Source: Euperipatoides rowelli (lineage: Eukaryota; Onychophora; Udeonychophora; Euonychophora; Peripatopsidae). Taken from it: DNA of 15,135 nt. The stretch lies in NCBI GenBank assembly GCA_003024985.2, contig PXIH01S0023169.1; one strand, 5' to 3'. The notes beneath the pieces are model-generated. The model did no database searches, was not told where the DNA came from, and was given only the letters and a program-made list of their open reading frames with translations. The position numbers were made by a program, and so were the translations under genes. Of the stretch, positions 1 through 9,775 are shown one piece after another (position 1 is the first letter of the stretch; each line of letters starts with the position of its first letter).

Positions 1-47
1 GAAACCATATAAAGGGGGGCCTGAGTTAAAAAGTTTGAGCACCTCTG
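1..47. mobile_element. Terminus of a hAT-like DNA transposon (fragment)
   Basis: Read on the minus strand from base 47, the sequence begins CAGAGGTGCTCAAACTTTTT and continues into a short pyrimidine/C-rich stretch. This is the typical look of the terminal inverted repeat of hAT elements, whose ends often read CAGnGGTnCTCAAACTTTTT. The rest of the element lies to the left of the window. The 8 bases after the end (48-55, gtctaggg) have TA at positions 4-5, as in the nnnTAnnn duplications known for Buster-type hATs. The other target copy is outside the window, so this cannot be confirmed. No transposase coding is visible. Confidence 0.55.
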
Positions 48-3000
48 GTCTAGGGGCAGAGCAACGGAGGTTGGATTGTTAAATGTGAAGCCAAATAATT
101 TTTTTAAAAAAAAAATTATTAGGGCATTCTGAAAGCAAGATTTTTAAGAGTCGAAGGCTTATTTAAATGGTAATTAACTTAAATAATGTTTGAATACGGT
201 CTAAGAAAAAATTTGTTTGGGTAGGGTAGCAGTGAAAAATTTCAAAGGATAGCCTAGTATAGGGGGATATTATTTTTTTATTATTATTATAGCATTTCTA
301 TAAGTATTATAGTTAGTTTGAATTAATATGGTGTATACAATCATCTCTTCCTTCATGAGCCACAGAAAAATCACAACTAGACATTTCTTAAATTACATGC
401 ATTTCTGAAACCTTGATCGTTTTTAAGCACTGCCATGTTATAGCATTGCATGCTTTTTCTTAGTTGGATTTTTTTCACCGCATTTTGCTCTCTTCATTAT
501 TCAATAGTGAATGCAAGAAATGATTAAATATATATTTCATTAAATAAATAGAGTTAAAAAAAAAACAACATTTTATCAAATGAACGAACATGTAATAAAA
601 CTATACAGTGAGGTAGTTATAAAACATCATGATTTAATGGTCCGAAATCATGGAGTGTTCTTAAAATATTCCATTTTCCAACTTTTGTTAAATGAATGAT
701 GGCAAATGTTTTCATTCCAAACAAATCATATAATGTTCAACTGGCTAATGGAGGAAAAAGAAGGAATTTTCATTTGAAATGCAAAGTTAGCAATATTATT
801 TAATGGCAACATTTAAATTGCCTTATTATTACTATACAAAGGTAATTTTCTGTTTGAATAACACAATATTAAGAAGGTGATGTAAGATTTATCCTGTAAA
901 GGAATTATAATTCTTATTCAAATCCATAGTTTTAGATACTGTCTCCTTAGCTCCATAGCGATGCAATTTAAATAGTAGCATTTACGGAAATACCGTAGCA
1001 GTAGGAAGATATGTATCTTGATCATTAGGGAATGACTAAATTAAAAGCAGATCTTTTTTTTTCTTTTTCACTCAAGCTTGTTCACCACTTCACTAAATAA
1101 GTTCGCAAGATACTAATATGAAGCAAAAAGTTCAATATAATTCTCTGAAATCTTTATTCTATGAAAAGTGTTTTAGTCTTTCCATGTTATCTCTTCCTTG
1201 TCAATTATTGTAATGTATTTTGGTCTCTTGCTTAATCATCTGTGTTGGATGAAATTTAAGATTTTCCCCAGCAGTATTTTTTTTTGGCTTGTATTCCTTT
1301 TTTGCTGCACTCTTCTACTAGACTGGATTCTTTAGATTTGGTGTTATTTGTAAACCTCTTATTACTTGTATAGTGATTGCTATGTCATCTTACTCTTCAA
1401 TGTTAATGTAGTACAGTATATTTGTGTACCACATCTTGTTAGGTTGTCCTATTTGTTACACTTTTCCACACATCTGTTTCTTTGGACTAACTTTATATTG
1501 TCCTTTATACTAAATTTTAATGAGATTCAATCATTAAATGAAAATAATTATATTTTTAATAGAATTTAAAAATTTTCCTCCTCTTCATAGTGTGACACTA
1601 TTTCTTAAGGATATTATCTCGTCTTTGTTCTTGCTCCCCCCCTCCCTTTTACGAATTTAATAGATAGTTAATGCCTGCTTTGGCACCAATATAAGAAGTT
1701 AGCTAAATTCCCTGATAACTTACTATGGTATTCAAAGTTTTATGTGTTAGTTTTTCCATAGTAGTTTAATTAATTTCTCTGTACTATACCCTGGTAGATT
1801 ATCTTCCATGTGTAATGTGTTACTTTTACAGACTTACTGATGCTACTATTTATGTAAAATTTAAATTAACAGGCCATGCATTTCCCTTCTGTTTCTAATT
1901 TTGCACAACTATTTATTTATTTGGAAATTATACTAGATTCAAATGATTACTTTTGTACATCTAAAATTACAATCTAAATAATAATATTATCAAAAGTCAT
2001 TATAAAATATTAATTTGTTTTATGTCCTGCCCTTGATATAATATTTTAATAAAACCTAATTATTATAAGTTCTTTAAATGAAATTATTGACATTTTAATA
2101 GATATTAATTAAATGACTCACACACAGATTTGAGAACGTTACAGTATAGGCTTCCTTTGTTCTTTGATGTTTTTAGTTTAGGCTTTTTATCTAATCATTT
2201 CTTTTGTATAACATGGCCACATTCTGTTTCTGACAAATTGTGTTAATTCTAAATTTGCCAACACTTTACTTTATGCTATCAAATTTTGATTGAAATTAAG
2301 CATCATCCAGTACTTTATCTTGTGCTATCAGGACAATGTTGAGTCTGAGATGCAGACACTTTTAATTTTCAGTAGGCCTTGGCTAACGTTATTTTCCTTT
2401 TTTTTTTTTTTTTCTTCAGACTGCTATTTTTTATTATAAAATGGTAGTAAGATGTTTTCTTATGTAAGACTTAAATGGCTGTCTATCCTTAGGATTAGGC
2501 ATCTATTATTCCAAGGTATTGTTAGTAAATTCTATCTAACATTTTATCCCTGTATTTCCATTAGTTTGGGCTACATCTTTTGGACGCTAATTGATTTAGG
2601 GCTGCCTTTATGCTCTGAAATAAAATACTTAAAAAAACTCTGGTATAAAAGATTAACATTGCAAAATATACAATTTATTAAGTTTTAACAAATAAAAGTC
2701 AGAATTTGAAATAATAAACTTTTTAAAAGATAAAAATAAAACAATTTATAACTTAAAAATGTTAATAAATTATTTTAATTTAAATATGGACTAATCTATT
2801 TGAAAATTTTAAACTAATTTTAAGTTAACAAACTATTTACATATTGTTTGTGTCATATAAATTTATTGCAAGGATGTTACAGTGGGACTCTTGAGTCATA
2901 ATATTCTTCTGGTTTGACTTTACTGTGGCTTTTAAAGGCTCTAGCATACTAGATTTTACATTGTACAGTATACAGTAGGCCTATCACTTTTTATTTAAAA

Positions 3001-3258
3001 ATTATAATTCAGAAATTATTAAATTTGTTTTTTTTTTTTAATTTTATTTTAATATCAACAGGTACAAATTAGCAAAAAAGTAACAAGTTTTATTAGCCCC
3101 TATTTTGAGAAAGAACTAATCTAGAAACTAGTTCCTTTTAATCTAAAATAACTGTAACTAGTTTTTTTTTTTAGAACTTACCCTACCTTCTCTTGTTTGT
3201 ATAAAACCTATGACAAATAACTTTATCTTGAAAATGAGTAGAACATATAATATTCCAT
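48..3258. other. AT-rich non-coding region, probably intronic
   Basis: I see no supportable gene here on either strand. The longest open frames (at 1366-1569 and 2452-2688) are low-complexity hydrophobic translations of T-rich DNA with no family resemblance. The stretch is rich in A and T homopolymers, for example the T run at about 2398-2413. If the plus-strand nocturnin exon further right belongs to an intact gene, this stretch is part of its intron. It should also lie downstream of, or within an intron of, the minus-strand CHTF18 gene. The next CHTF18 exon was sought here on the minus strand and not recognised. Confidence 0.6.
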
Positions 3259-3287
3259 GCGCGCGCGCACACACACACACACACACA
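3259..3287. repeat. Compound (CG)n(CA)n microsatellite
   Basis: About five GC dinucleotides run directly into about nine AC dinucleotides, giving an uninterrupted alternating purine-pyrimidine tract of 29 bases. Such tracts are length-variable and can adopt left-handed Z-DNA under torsional stress. It lies about 280 bases from the CHTF18 exon, on that exon's downstream side. Confidence 0.9.
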
Positions 3288-3569
3288 GTGCTCATATTTG
3301 AGAGATTATGAAGAACAACTCTGCTCAACAATTGCTGGCTTAGAAATAATTAATGAATGTTTATAGTAAAATACTTATTAATTTTATTTTTAATTTTTTT
3401 TTATTAAAAAAAATCGGTATATTTATTATATTTTAATGAAATTAATTGAAATATTTGTTCATTAAGTCAAATAATTAGAAACTGAATTTTTTTTAACAAA
3501 AACTTAAATCTCATATGTTGTATATAAATAAAATGAATGGTACTTCTACTGTATATTTTTAATACTTAC

Positions 3570-3700
3570 GGCTCTAAATTATAATTATATTGCCCTTCAG
3601 GAGAACGTTCTTGTCTATATGTCAAATTATATTCAATCATAACACTGATCAGGTGATACAATTCTTCTTTTTCTCGATTACTAAATAATTGAATATTAAC
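3570..3700 (-). CDS. CHTF18: CHTF18 (CTF18) internal coding exon
   Basis: On the minus strand a T-rich acceptor ending TTTTATTTTAG (3701-3711) opens a 131-base exon. It stays open for 43 codons plus two bases and closes at the strong donor GTAAGTATT (3561-3569). The translation starts VNIQLFSNREKEEL and includes EYNLTYRQERSPEGQYNY, ending NLE plus the first two bases of a CCN proline codon. From memory, vertebrate CHTF18 has the same block in its C-terminal part (TREKQQL, LTYRQER, PDGQY, LEP). The match covers the whole exon at constant spacing. CHTF18 is the large AAA+ subunit of the CTF18-RFC clamp loader, which acts on PCNA at replication forks and supports sister-chromatid cohesion. This exon lies after the ATPase core, toward the part that binds DCC1 and CTF8. 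Flanking exons were not found in the window. The exon has no stop or frameshift, so it looks functional, though an isolated duplicated exon cannot be excluded. Confidence 0.85.
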
Positions 3701-4398
3701 CTAAAATAAAAATATGTAATATAAATATATAATACACTGTGCTGTGGTCCCACAAAATGGATTTTTTTTAGTATTTAATTAAAAAAAAAACCAATTACTT
3801 AAAAAAAAAAGAATTTTACATAACTAAACAAATAAAAAAGTTATTAAAAACTGAAATTAATAAATTTAGCTGTGTAGGGTCAGAGATTAAAATTTAATGT
3901 TTTGAAGATTTCATTGCGTTAAAAAGTATTTTGTTGACATATGGTGTAAACCAATAGGACTGTTTATTTTCTCAGCACTTATAGAAAATTATCACAGGGA
4001 GGACATTTCCTTATCATTCATAACTGTTTAAAATAAGTGGCAATGATGATTTTATATACATTATCAGTATTAAAATAACTCCATATGAATTTGCACTCAA
4101 AACAGAGCAAGAATCACTAAATAAATAAAATATTGGATAGATCTTTGTCTCATGATGGAAGTTATGTTGGTAGCAGAAAATACGATCATTGTGGAGTATT
4201 TACAAAAAACGACTTCGCTTGAATTGACATCTTTATATTAGGCAATTTCTTTTAATCAGAAAACTATGAATTAATATATCAAAAATGTTTACATCAAGAA
4301 AAGTGATTTTCACAATAAATGCTGATCACATAATGAAATGCCACAAGCTGTGTGAATTGAGATGAAACTAACCATACGTTGATAAAGTCTGTCTAAAA
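3701..4398. other. AT-rich intron upstream of the CHTF18 exon
   Basis: On the minus strand this is the intron leading into the CHTF18 exon; its last 20 bases carry the pyrimidine-rich acceptor. The remainder is AT-rich with several A homopolymers and holds no reading frame or repeat that I can name. Confidence 0.6.
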
Positions 4399-4425
4399 CA
4401 GGGGTGCGGAACCTTTTGGCATTGG
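4399..4425 (+). mobile_element. hAT-like terminal sequence (decayed element start)
   Basis: The sequence CAGGGGTGCGGAACCTTTTG is very close to the terminal inverted repeats common in hAT superfamily elements (CAGGGGTGSGCAAACTTTTT-like). The 8 bases before it (4391-4398, gtctaaaa) carry TA at positions 4-5, as expected for a Buster-type hAT target duplication. No matching right end (CGCACCCCTG-like) was found downstream, so the element is truncated or too decayed to delimit. Only the terminus is annotated. Confidence 0.45.
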
Positions 4426-5220
4426 ATGGGCGCATGCCATCTCATGGATTTCTAATAAGGTTGCAGACTACATCTAGAGTAAATTATAAATAGTATCTAC
4501 CTAAACATAAATTAATGTCTTTTTAGCATCCCATAAATGAGTGGACGGTTGATGCATTAATCAATGCTTTTTTCCACGTTATTGCAGACCAAAATTAAAT
4601 GACTTGTTTTAGGAGAACCATTTGATTCAATTAGGACAAATTTCAATTTTTTATATATTCATAGAGGAAAGAAGTCGTATTTTAAAATCACTTTACCACA
4701 AAGTAAATACAGGACATTACCTATGACTGTAATGATCCCATTAGCCATTGAATGCTATATATTATCCTCCTTAATTGTTATTTTCTTTGTATTTGGAAAA
4801 TTAATAATATATAGTGTGCCGACGATAAAACAGTATTCAATAAGAGCGATTAATTTTTCAAAATTGTGCTTTAAAAATGACAATTTTTTTTAATTTGATT
4901 AATTAAAATACACACTGTTTGAGAATGTATAATTTATAAAATATAATTTTTGTGCCATTTGGATTTGAGATCTAATTTTTGTGTATCTTGTAATGAAGTT
5001 ATTATTTTAGTACATCTTGTAGCCTATAAATAATTTTAAATACAGGTTTTTAGATATTTTACTGGTAAAATTATAATGAACATTTTTGTTTTAAAGTTTT
5101 TATTTAAGAATGAACAGATCAAAATTATAACATTATTGCAGTCTATGTACAGTTCAATCTTATTAAAAACAAAACATAATAATTGGTATAAAAAACAATA
5201 AAACAAATATTTGAGACCAA
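4426..5220. other. AT-rich non-coding stretch
   Basis: The first 100-200 bases are probably the decayed interior of the hAT-like element that starts at 4399. Beyond that I see no gene, RNA or repeat boundary. The open frame on the minus strand at 5036-5263 is a hydrophobic low-complexity translation with no recognisable domain. Confidence 0.5.
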
Positions 5221-5560
5221 ATGGCAATAGTAATACTGTCGAATGTGTCAAAGGGTGCCCCACAAAATAACTGTGCCAGTCCTATTTCTCGGCCAAAGTT
5301 AGGCAAAATGCACCATCCTCAAACAAGTGCACTGGTACCACGATTAAAGTTTTTGATCACACTGAAAGAAATCCAAGTTGTGCAATGCAACTTTGCCCCT
5401 TAGTTTTACTCGATCTAAGGTTCAGGAGAGTGTTTCCATGTAACCCAAATACATACACCATTTTGAAAAACAGTCTTTTAAAGAATTAGGATTCTAGCCA
5501 AACAAGTGTGCCAGGGCAGTTTTGCAGTGCATTGTGGTAAATCTGAGGTTCACTAAAATG
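5221..5560. other. GC-balanced non-coding segment of unknown nature
   Basis: This segment is visibly less AT-rich than its surroundings and lacks homopolymer runs. No frame on either strand gives a recognisable protein, and no splice-flanked exon could be proposed. It repeats short related motifs around the word GTGCC (5254, 5274 and 5509), and GTGCAATGCAAC (about 5380) resembles GCAGTGCATTG (about 5524). It may be an old transposon body or a conserved non-coding element; the sequence does not decide which. Confidence 0.35.
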
Positions 5561-5907
5561 GTGTCGAATAAGAACATACCCCATACCCTCCCCCCCCCCT
5601 CCCTCCGAATGAACAATACGTGTGAATGCACACTTGATAGGCATTCTATGGTAGGGTTTATCTCAGAGGTTCAAACATATGTTTTTCAAATGAATAATGA
5701 AGGGAGATAGGAAGGAGTGTTGACAAATGTTTATATAGATGTTTTGGTTGTCAATTGGAGATTGAATGATTAATTTTAATTGTTTTACACCTTTCTTTAT
5801 AGTAAACGCAAGCCATGATGTGCATGCATTTTTTTTTAAAAAAATTAAAAACTATTTATAAGNGGGGGTGTGGGGGTTGAAACCCTTCCCGAAATATTTT
5901 TATTATC

Positions 5908-5925
5908 TACTGTATATATACAGTA
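5908..5925. repeat. Perfect 18-bp AT-rich palindrome
   Basis: TACTGTATATATACAGTA reads identically on both strands. It sits in a TA-dinucleotide-rich stretch (about 5905-5962), and further CAGTATAT motifs follow. It may be the remnant of a microsatellite inside a small transposable element. Confidence 0.8.
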
Positions 5926-5969
5926 TATAGCCTATATTTATATAAATATACAGTATATATATCAATATT

Positions 5970-6002
5970 CCCCCCCGAAAAAAATTTCTGGCTACGGCAC
6001 TG
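5970..6002 (-). mobile_element. Terminus of a small dispersed element, poly-C/poly-A bounded
   Basis: Read on the minus strand from 6002, the sequence begins CAGTGCCGTAGCCAGAAATT and runs into a T run followed by CGGGGGGG. CAGTGSCGTAGCCAGR is, from memory, a common start of short non-autonomous DNA transposons in invertebrate genomes. A related G-rich stretch, followed by TTGAAACCC and CCGAAATATTTTT, lies at 5863-5900 and may be the interior or the opposite side of the same copy. An ambiguous base (n) at 5863 shows that the assembly is uncertain there. Family and limits are inferred. Confidence 0.4.
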
Positions 6003-7159
6003 TGTACTGTAAATGTAAAACTATTGTATTAAATTTTTCTAAGAAAAGAAAAGTTAATCAATTGTGCATGAAACCTGTGAGGAGCAAAGAGTAGAAACAC
6101 TTTTATAAAGATTAATATATACCATTTTGTCCTTCTCCCCTCCCTGTGCTAAGTAAGTGCTTAGTAATAAATAAATAAATAAGCCTAGCACTCGTGTCCA
6201 CTTTAAGCCTAGAAAAAAAAAGACCAAAATGAGACATGAATTTTTTTTTTTTTTAATATTGAAAATATTAGAAGTTGGACTATTATTACTATTCATTTAC
6301 AAACATGACTATACATGTAAACAGCAAATTTAATGGGTTTAGAATACACTGCAGCTCTAGGTCACAACTCGCAATAATGGTTAAATGCTTCACTTAATTA
6401 AAAAATAAGTCAGTGAAAAAAATTAAAAATTCTTAACAATAGAGGGCAGCACAGAGCTTGTCAGCTAAAAACTTCATGTACAGTACTTTAGTACAGTAGT
6501 AAAGTTTCTATTTTCTTTATTTTTGTCTAAAATATTGTGTGGAGACAAAGAAAACGTGTCAGCTATTAGACTACTAGAAAAAGTAAACTATTTTTTAAGC
6601 ACTGCATGTTTTTCATAACTACTTTAAATTAAAAAAATAAATTACAAATGGTTTTAGCTAGGTCATTCATTTAAACTAAAGTTTTGAGACATTTTTATGT
6701 CTCTGAACTAATTTAAAATTAATAATTTGCCGCACCTTCTTTTATTATCTAAGTTACTCGACACAATAAAGTTATAAAAATATAAGTTTTGACCTATTAA
6801 CATTGATCTTATTAATACGCTACTTGTAAAATATGGCATTTATCAATGTAACAAGTTTTATCATTAAATAATAATATTCCTGTATATATCCATTGTACTG
6901 TAAATACCATCATGCCAATTTTATTATTGATGTTAAACTATGAATGCTTCATTTAAATTTTATTCTGGGGAGGTCTGAAGTAGCAAATCAAGTTTTATTC
7001 AATTACTATTATTATTGTGAAACCCAACAGTGTGGAAAAATCATCCGATGAACTTTAAATGTGTCAAATTTCATTAATCCTTTGTATGTTTTCTGAAAAA
7101 TAAAATCAATAGTAACATATAAAAAAGATCAGAATAGAGATTTCAATGGAAACATGAGC
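6003..7159. other. Non-coding stretch
   Basis: No coding exon is visible. The minus-strand open frame at 6054-6296 and the plus-strand frame ending at 6094 are low-complexity. There is a short (AAAT)n run near 6166-6180 and T and A homopolymers, but nothing that can be named. Confidence 0.5.
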
Positions 7160-7192
7160 AAGGGGGGGGGGGGAGAGGGGCATGTCATCCCC
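7160..7192. repeat. Poly-G tract with matching C run
   Basis: A run of about 12 G is followed by GAGAGGGG, then CATGTCAT, then CCCCC. The G and C runs could pair around the CATGTCAT centre. Similar G/C homopolymers recur at 5590, 5864, 5970, 7349 and 7789 and look like dispersed-repeat signatures of this genome. Homopolymer lengths in such places are often unreliable. Confidence 0.6.
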
Positions 7193-7203
7193 CTTGAAAT
7201 AAA

Positions 7204-7439
7204 TCAACCAAAAATGTAGGTATTTAATATAAAGTTGGCTATCTTTATTAGGTGTATTATTAAGAAAAATAAATATACAGCACATCAATATAATTGTAAA
7301 AACCTTAGCCCCAAAGGACCTAATAATATTACAAGTGAAGTATCGAATCCCCCCCCCCGTATAAATTAGTTCAACCAAAAATGTAGATATTTAATATGAA
7401 TTGTCAATCTTCATTAATATTACAAATGTGAAGTATCGA
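7204..7439 (+). repeat. Local direct repeat, two copies
   Basis: Copy A (7204-7346) and copy B (7371-7439) both begin TCAACCAAAAATGTAG, continue TATTTAATAT, and end with GTGAAGTATCGA after AATATTACAA. Copy A carries about 75 extra bases in the middle, from about 7250 to 7325, that copy B lacks. The two are separated by a C run (about 7349-7358) and a short linker. This looks like a local duplication followed by an insertion or deletion; no protein is encoded. Confidence 0.75.
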
Positions 7440-8189
7440 TTAAACCCACACCCATTGGGACCCCTAGTACCTGCCGTTTATATATATTAAATATATAAAT
7501 AAATAAACTGCTAACAGTCAACTTGAACTTCCATTACCAATGGTCATTATCTTTATTGCATTCACACAAGGTGACTTATTTAGTCATAAACTACTGCTAA
7601 ACTGAACAATTGTAAGTATTTTCAATAATTCTAGGAGTCTTTTCAATAAGGCAATAAACTTTGGCATACATTTCATTCCAATATTTTACCAACAGAAAAA
7701 GTTTTTATCACGTGAGAATTAAAGAATGCACAAGCAGTAAAATACCATTCCAAATGGGAATACTCTGCAAGATACACCCTCTAAAATCCCCCCCCCCCTT
7801 CCAAATTTCTTCCACCATTCTTAGCAAGTGAACCATATAAACCTCTATCCAGATTTATTTGCAGAAAATAGGGAACAGCCTCGCATACAACCATACAAAA
7901 CAACATGTTTTGTGTAATAGCATGTAATCATCCATGGTAATACTCTGCAAGTTAGTTATTCTCACAATAGGCCCCTATGCGAACTACATCAAAGCTTTTA
8001 CTAGCTAAACCCGCACAGAACATCTGCACCCTAGGATCTTAATTTATTACCAAAATTTTTAAAAGTATAATCTAATTTTAAGAATGAAATTAATAAGAAA
8101 CCATCAAAAATTCACTGCTCTTCATTCAAGTTTTCTAAATTACTTTGACCTTTTTTTTGCTTACTGGTATTTATGTCAAAATAACTCAG
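7440..8189. other. Non-coding stretch
   Basis: No gene is recognised. The phrase AATACTCTGCAAG occurs twice (about 7758 and 7939) with similar preceding bases, which suggests another weak, old duplication with a spacing of about 180 bases. A minus-strand frame around 7960-8035 gives a short protein-like run, but it has no splice context and no family match. Confidence 0.4.
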
Positions 8190-8414
8190 ATCTATCTATC
8201 TACATACCTATCTCCTTCCCACCCTATCTCCCTACCTCTTTCCTACTCCCTAACTTCCTCCTATCTCCCTACCTCCATCTCAACCTCCCTCCCTCCCTAC
8301 CACCTTCCCTCATTCCATCCCTGCCTACCTACCTACCTACTTACCTACCTACCTGAATGCATGCCAGCCTAACTACTTACCTACCTACCTATCTGCCTAC
8401 TTACCTACCTTTTT
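8190..8414 (+). repeat. Pyrimidine-rich (CTAC/CTCC/CTAT)n tract
   Basis: About 225 bases of the plus strand are mostly C and T with interspersed A and almost no G. They begin as (TCTA)n, pass through irregular CTCCCTAC units and end as (CTAC)n. One interruption (GAATGCATGCCAG, about 8353-8367) splits the CTAC part. It is an imperfect tetranucleotide microsatellite. The two overlapping open frames it creates (8084-8356 and 8145-8372) are artefacts of the repeat. Confidence 0.9.
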
Positions 8415-8640
8415 AATAATTTAAAACTGTTTAAATATTCTAATTTCAACTGCAGTTCAATAGTTTTCCACTATAAATACAAAATATATCTAGATAAAAT
8501 TGTGAAAAACAATTTTATATTTAAATTTACACTTTGTTTTGTGCCACATATTAATTAAATTTTTTTTTTTTGACTGTAAAATAAATCTTTATTCCCTATA
8601 ATAAAACTCTAATCCAAAACTTTTTTTTTTCTAGTGCAGC

Positions 8641-8686
<46 letters not shown>

Positions 8687-9775
8687 TAGCTCTTTTTATT
8701 GGCAAAAATCCTAAAGTTTTCTGTTTTTGCCTTTTTCTCTTGTGCTGGCAAGCGTTAGTAACTATTATTTTTTTCTCTGCAACTTACCACAAGATTTTAT
8801 ATATATAAGATACTGCATACATAATCATTTATTTGAATAAGTTTGGTTTGTAAAAAGACATGATTTTAAATGAATTTTTAACAATCTTATAAAACAATTC
8901 TAAGAAAACTTTATTTCATTCTTTCAGACAGAGGGGGGAGGGGGAGGAAAAGGAATTGTTATTAATTTAACAGAATGATCTCTTTGTGAAATATAATCTG
9001 CTTGAAATAAAAATTCCTACTATTAATATCATCTGCGGACTTACTAATTTGATAAAATATGGTTAATCTTATTATTCTCTGTCTTTCATGTAAAGAATCC
9101 CAACCTAAAATGTTGATTAATTTTGTTCTGCTATCTAACCTAGAATAATATCTAGCTATGACAATTTGAGTTGAATTGGTTCAATTAAATTTTGTCAATA
9201 TTAATTGTCTAAAATAGAAGTATAAACTAGTTTTTAATGTATAATTTCAAATTTTTTTTAGGCGAGTAATGGCTGTTAAACACAAGAAATAAGAAATTTA
9301 ATCATAATTTTTATACACATTTTACTTTGTCTATATAATATTAAAAATTTATCAATCAATGTTATACTTAACTTCAAACATATAAAATTGTCCGGAAGAC
9401 TAAATTAAAGTTTTGTAACTCCCAAGACACTAAAATTTTCAGGCTGGACTCGATTTGATTAGGAATTTGAGGAAAGGTTAGATTCTTTATTCCCTACTCC
9501 CCCCTCCCTCAATCACACACACACATACACAAATACACATGCAAATACAAATTCTGGCTTACTAAAATAACAATGTGTGTGTATATATANCACCCTTGCC
9601 AAAGTTATGACAGTCATTTAAAGTTGCTGTTCAAAGTTAACTAATTATATCAAGAGTAACTATTGTTATTGTAAAAACTTGCTTGCATGAGAGGTTAATA
9701 TATATAGAACCTTAGAATTCTTACTAAACATTCTCGCAAAGTTATTTTCTAATTTTTTTTCTTATATTTTTTTAG
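8415..9775. other. Non-coding stretch, intron before the nocturnin exon
   Basis: Apart from the AAT microsatellite at 8641-8686, this is AT-rich DNA with a C-rich patch and a CA run near 9495-9540. A GT/TA run ends at an ambiguous base (9590). The last 35 bases are a strong intron end: a possible branch site TTCTAAT at about 9747, then an almost pure T/C tract and TTTTTTTAG. The preceding nocturnin exon, which should encode the QWNIL-type motif with the catalytic asparagine, was looked for and not found. Confidence 0.6.
8641..8686. repeat. (AAT)15 microsatellite
   Basis: An uninterrupted run of about fifteen AAT units. It is a perfect trinucleotide repeat and so is likely polymorphic. Confidence 0.95.

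Noticed and set aside
1366-1569. Open frame of 67 codons on the plus strand
   Set aside because: Hydrophobic low-complexity translation of T-rich DNA, with no splice or family support.
2398-2443. Strong T tract with TTCTTCAG acceptor followed 24 bases later by GTAGTAAG
   Set aside because: Would define a 24-base exon whose translation matches nothing; poly-T followed by CAG is expected by chance here.
6440-6449. TAGAGGGCAG, matching the core of the vertebrate CTCF motif
   Set aside because: Only the 10-base core fits; the CCAS part is absent, and one such match in 15 kb is not informative.
7106-7378. Minus-strand open frame of 90 codons
   Set aside because: Spans the poly-G and poly-C repeats and the direct repeat; its translation includes a homopolymer-derived PLSPPPL run and no domain.
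8084-8372. Two overlapping open frames rich in Pro, Ser, Leu and Tyr
   Set aside because: Both are translations of the CTAC/CTCC microsatellite.
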